Of a stretch of DNA of 10,963 bases, positions 8,657 through 10,963 are shown in pieces; position 1 is the first letter of the stretch; each line of letters opens with the position of its first letter. The stretch lies in NCBI GenBank assembly GCA_026994125.1, contig JALWRJ010000545.1, positions 1-10,963 on the forward strand, written 5' to 3'. The position numbers and the translations under genes were made by a program. The stretch is from Cyclobacteriaceae bacterium. GTDB lineage: Bacteria > Bacteroidota > Bacteroidia > Cytophagales > Cyclobacteriaceae. The notes under the pieces were generated by a model that was given only the letters and a program-made list of their open reading frames with translations, searched no databases and was not told the DNA's origin.

Positions 8657-8684
8657 TGCTATTTATACACTAAGGGTATATTTT
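8642..8684. terminator. Perfect 17-bp hairpin terminator, probably bidirectional
   Basis: The arms at 8642-8658 and 8668-8684 are exact inverted repeats around a 9-base loop. The right arm ends in T4 (rightward transcripts) and the left arm begins with an A run (U run for leftward transcripts), so the hairpin can end both the operon and the convergent cytochrome gene. The TAG stop codon of the third operon gene (8654-8656) lies inside the left arm. A second, smaller inverted repeat (GGGTATA at 8674-8680 with TATACCC at 8684-8690) shares the right arm and would compete with the main hairpin. Confidence 0.85.
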
Positions 8685-8727
8685 ATACCCATTGTTTCAA
8701 GGCAAAAAAGTTGGCTGTTAGTTGGCT

Positions 8728-9261
8728 CTACTCCCTAGGGTGCTCCATGTTTTCCATATTCATTTTTCCTTTGCCCTTGCCATGCATCTTTTCAAAATGA
8801 GCATTAAACCAATCGGGCACTTGCAATTCGTTATCATAAATAAAGGCCGCAATGGTAGCTAAATCTTCTTTACTGGTAGCTGGTTTTGGCATTACCTTAA
8901 ATCGCTTCACAGCCCCTTTCATTAGCGATGCCTCTTCGGTGGGGTTTTCACCCCAAGCTACTATAGCTGCCACAAAGTCCTCTTTAGTGGTATATTTTTG
9001 CGAATAAAACCACTTGACTGCCTGCATAGGTGGGGCAATCAGGGCATCGTGGGTGGGTGCTCCGCCATGGCAAATAAGGCATTGGTTTTTTAATAACATA
9101 TAGTTTTCCGATACGGTATCTATGGCTATGGTAGCCGGTTTAACAATTGCTTCCTGTGGTTGTAGGCTTTCTTTACTTTCATTAGTTTCGGTAGCTTGGT
9201 TTGTATTGGTACATGCGGCCAACAAGCCCACCGCCATAAAAAATAAAATTGGCTTTTTCAT
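8728..9261 (-). CDS. Lipoprotein c-type cytochrome with Met/His-rich tail
   Basis: This 177-residue protein opens with a lipoprotein signal peptide: a hydrophobic core and the lipobox LAAC, with Cys17 as lipidation site. A low-complexity Thr/Asn/Glu/Gln linker follows (18-40). The heme site is CLICH at 61-65, and Met124 in VMPKPA is the likely sixth iron ligand, followed by a helix typical of class I cytochrome c (KEDLATIAAFIYD). It should be membrane-anchored, most likely in the periplasm, and carry electrons; partner enzymes are not visible here. The last 25 residues are rich in Met, His and Lys (HFEKMHGKGKGKMNMENMEHPRE), which is not part of the usual fold. No Shine-Dalgarno sequence precedes the ATG, but a good -7 promoter element lies 25 bases upstream. 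The gene is convergent with the CHAT operon and divergent from FTCD, so it is probably transcribed alone. Confidence 0.88.
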   Translation of the reverse strand: MKKPILFFMAVGLLAACTNTNQATETNESKESLQPQEAIVKPATIAIDTVSENYMLLKNQCLICHGGAPTHDALIAPPMQAVKWFYSQKYTTKEDFVAAIVAWGENPTEEASLMKGAVKRFKVMPKPATSKEDLATIAAFIYDNELQVPDWFNAHFEKMHGKGKGKMNMENMEHPRE

Positions 9262-9286
9262 TAGTTTATTGTTTTAGTTAGTTGTG

Positions 9287-9294
9287 CAAAAGTA
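9287..9294 (-). promoter_or_regulatory. Candidate -7 promoter element of the cytochrome gene
   Basis: On the minus strand this reads TACTTTTG followed by CA, an exact match to the Bacteroidota TAnnTTTG element. It lies 25 bases upstream of the ATG, giving a leader of about 20 bases. No clear TTG is seen at the -33 distance, where there is a homopolymer run (A8 on the plus strand). Confidence 0.55.
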
Positions 9295-9387
9295 CGCCAA
9301 GCCGGGTATTAAAAAAAAGAATTGTTGCCCTTCATAAAGCGGGTGGATTTACATGAGTTAATGTGCGTATCATCGGGTTGAATTTTC

Positions 9388-9395
9388 TATTTTTG
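9388..9395 (+). promoter_or_regulatory. Candidate -7 promoter element of the FTCD gene
   Basis: TATTTTTG matches TAnnTTTG and ends 21 bases before the ATG at 9417. The expected -33 TTG is not obvious at the right distance. The sequence around it is T-rich, so a chance match is possible. Confidence 0.4.
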
Positions 9396-9416
9396 CCTTT
9401 CTTTAACATATATAAA

Positions 9417-10963
9417 ATGAGCAAGCCATTAATTGAGTGTGTTCCTAATATTAGCGAGGGACGTGACAAGCAAAAAATTAAAGCCATTACTGATGTGGTT
9501 GAAACCGTAGAAGGGGTTAAACTGTTGGATGTAGATCCGGGCAAAGCCACTAACCGCACCGTTATTACGTTTGTGGGCGAGCCCGAACCAGTTATTGAAG
9601 CAGCCTTTTTGGTAATTAAAAAAGCAAGCGAGCTTATAGATATGAGCAAACATACCGGAGAACACCCCCGTTTTGGAGCTACCGATGTATGCCCACTGGT
9701 ACCCATTGCCAACATTAGCATGGACGAAACCGTAAGCTATGCCCATAAGCTGGGCAAACGGGTAGGCGAAGAGCTGGGCATACCCGGTTATTTTTATGAA
9801 AACGCTGCCACCAGCGAAGAAAGACGAAACCTGGCCAATTGCCGGGCAGGAGAGTACGAAGGGCTAGCCGATAAGCTAACCAACCCCCATTGGAAACCCG
9901 ATTTTGGCCCGGCTGCCTTTGATAAAGCTAAAACTTCCGGAGCCACCGCCATAAGTGCCCGCGATTTTTTAGTGGCCTACAACATCAACTTAAATACTAC
10001 CTCATCGCGCAGAGCCAACGCCATTGCTTTTGATATACGCGAACGTGGTCGCGTTAAGCGGGAAGGAAATTCGCTTACCGGAAAAATTGTAAAAGATGAA
10101 AAAGGCAACCCTGTAAATATTCCGGGTACTTTAAAAGCCGTAAAAGGCATTGGTTGGTATATCGAGGAATACGGCATAGCTCAGCTTTCGTTAAACCTGA
10201 CCAATATTAGTATTACACCTATGCACATTGCTTTTGATGAGGCCGTAGATAAAGCGCAAAAAAGAGGCATTCGGGTAACAGGCTCCGAACTGGTTGGGCT
10301 GGTACCCCTGCAAGCCATGCTCGATGCCGGAAAGTATTTTTTACGTAAACAACAACGCTCGGTTGGGGTTTCGGAGCAGGAACTGATAAAAATTGCCATT
10401 AAATCGTTAGGCCTTGACGACCTAAAACCTTTTAACCCCCGAGAGCGCATTATTGAGTACTTAATAGCCGATAAAGCGCCTAAGCTTATTGATATGAGCC
10501 TGACCGAATTTGCAAATGAAACCGCTTCGGAATCCCCAGCTCCCGGTGGAGGTTCTATTTCGGCCTATGTAGGTGCGTTAGGAGTATCGTTGGGCACGAT
10601 GGTAGCTAACTTATCATCGCATAAACGGGGATGGGACAACCGCTGGGAAGAGTTTTCGGACTGGGCCGAAAAAGGGATGGCGTACCAAAAACAATTGTTA
10701 GCACTGGTAGATGAAGATACCAATGCCTTTAACAAAATTATGGATGCCTTTGGCTTACCCAAAAATAGCGATGATGAAAAAACTGCTCGTAAACAGGCTA
10801 TTCAAGAGGCTACCCTCTATGCCACCCGGGTTCCTTTACAGGTGGTAGAAGTGTGCTACCAATCTATGGAAGTAATGAAAGCCATGGCCGAAACCGGTAA
10901 CCCTAACTCCGTAACCGATGCCGGAGTGGGTGCCCTGTGTGCACGTACTGCCGTGCGTGGCGC
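9417..10963 (+). CDS. ftcD: Bifunctional glutamate formimidoyltransferase / formimidoyl-THF cyclodeaminase (3'-truncated by window)
   Basis: The frame is open from ATG 9417 to the window edge, giving 515 codons plus two bases. The enzyme moves the formimino group of formiminoglutamate to tetrahydrofolate, then releases ammonia to give 5,10-methenyl-THF: the last step of one histidine-degradation route, in the cytoplasm. The formiminotransferase domain (about 1-330) starts with the family motif ECVPNISEGRD and has GEHPRFGATDVCP, in which His83 matches the catalytic His82 of pig FTCD. The cyclodeaminase domain (about 358 on) has ESPAPGGGS (372-380), the acidic motif VDEDTNAFN (431-439) that contains the expected catalytic Asp region, and SVTDAGVGALCARTAVRG at the edge. 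Compared with the roughly 541-residue mammalian enzyme or slightly longer bacterial fusions, about 50 residues are missing, because of the window end and not a mutation. No Shine-Dalgarno sequence is seen. Other hut genes are not in the window but could follow downstream. Confidence 0.95.
   Translation, partial: MSKPLIECVPNISEGRDKQKIKAITDVVETVEGVKLLDVDPGKATNRTVITFVGEPEPVIEAAFLVIKKASELIDMSKHTGEHPRFGATDVCPLVPIANISMDETVSYAHKLGKRVGEELGIPGYFYENAATSEERRNLANCRAGEYEGLADKLTNPHWKPDFGPAAFDKAKTSGATAISARDFLVAYNINLNTTSSRRANAIAFDIRERGRVKREGNSLTGKIVKDEKGNPVNIPGTLKAVKGIGWYIEEYGIAQLSLNLTNISITPMHIAFDEAVDKAQKRGIRVTGSELVGLVPLQAMLDAGKYFLRKQQRSVGVSEQELIKIAIKSLGLDDLKPFNPRERIIEYLIADKAPKLIDMSLTEFANETASESPAPGGGSISAYVGALGVSLGTMVANLSSHKRGWDNRWEEFSDWAEKGMAYQKQLLALVDEDTNAFNKIMDAFGLPKNSDDEKTARKQAIQEATLYATRVPLQVVEVCYQSMEVMKAMAETGNPNSVTDAGVGALCARTAVRG

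Noticed and set aside
9417..10963. FTCD as a broken gene because no stop codon is seen
   Set aside because: The frame is intact and family motifs continue to the last bases; it simply runs past the window end.

Overview
The window looks like chromosomal DNA from a member of the Bacteroidota, though the order cannot be fixed from the sequence. Three things point there. Shine-Dalgarno sequences are mostly absent and start codons are A-rich. Candidate promoters carry the TAnnTTTG -7 element. Signal peptides of secreted proteins end just before a glutamine (the Bacteroidetes 'Q-rule'). The repertoire also fits: an OmpA-family protein with a PD40 propeller, and a bifunctional FTCD.

Layout, left to right. 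(1) The 5' end of a leftward membrane-protein gene (1-176), cut by the window edge. (2) A non-coding gap of about 300 bases with the likely operon promoter at its right end. (3) A rightward three-gene operon (483-8656). It encodes a very large exported TPR-CHAT protein with an intact His/Cys caspase-like dyad, an OmpA-family protein with a PD40 propeller and carboxypeptidase-regulatory-like domains, and an unrecognised exported protein made of a long helical region followed by beta-propeller-like repeats. Genes 1 and 2 overlap by 4 bases (ATGA); gene 3 follows 51 bases later. (4) A strong hairpin terminator that overlaps the stop codon of gene 3 and lies between convergent genes. (5) A leftward lipoprotein c-type cytochrome (8728-9261). 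(6) A 155-base divergent intergenic region with one candidate promoter per direction. (7) A rightward formimidoyltransferase-cyclodeaminase gene (FTCD, histidine degradation), cut by the right edge about 50 residues before its expected end.

The three-gene operon is the most interesting part. All three products have signal peptides, so this CHAT protein should act in the cell envelope rather than in the cytoplasm, where CHAT proteases are better known as CRISPR or defence effectors. The neighbour's C-terminal OmpA domain keeps the two residues used to hold peptidoglycan, so it should be anchored to the cell wall. My working inference is an envelope complex: a TPR scaffold with a caspase-like protease domain, a peptidoglycan-anchored propeller protein, and a third propeller protein that is either partner or substrate. 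Taken together the domains resemble those of the type IX secretion component PorE (TPR, propeller, CRD, OmpA), but split between proteins and with a protease added. None of this is proven by the sequence. The cytochrome and FTCD genes look like ordinary neighbours with no visible link to the operon.
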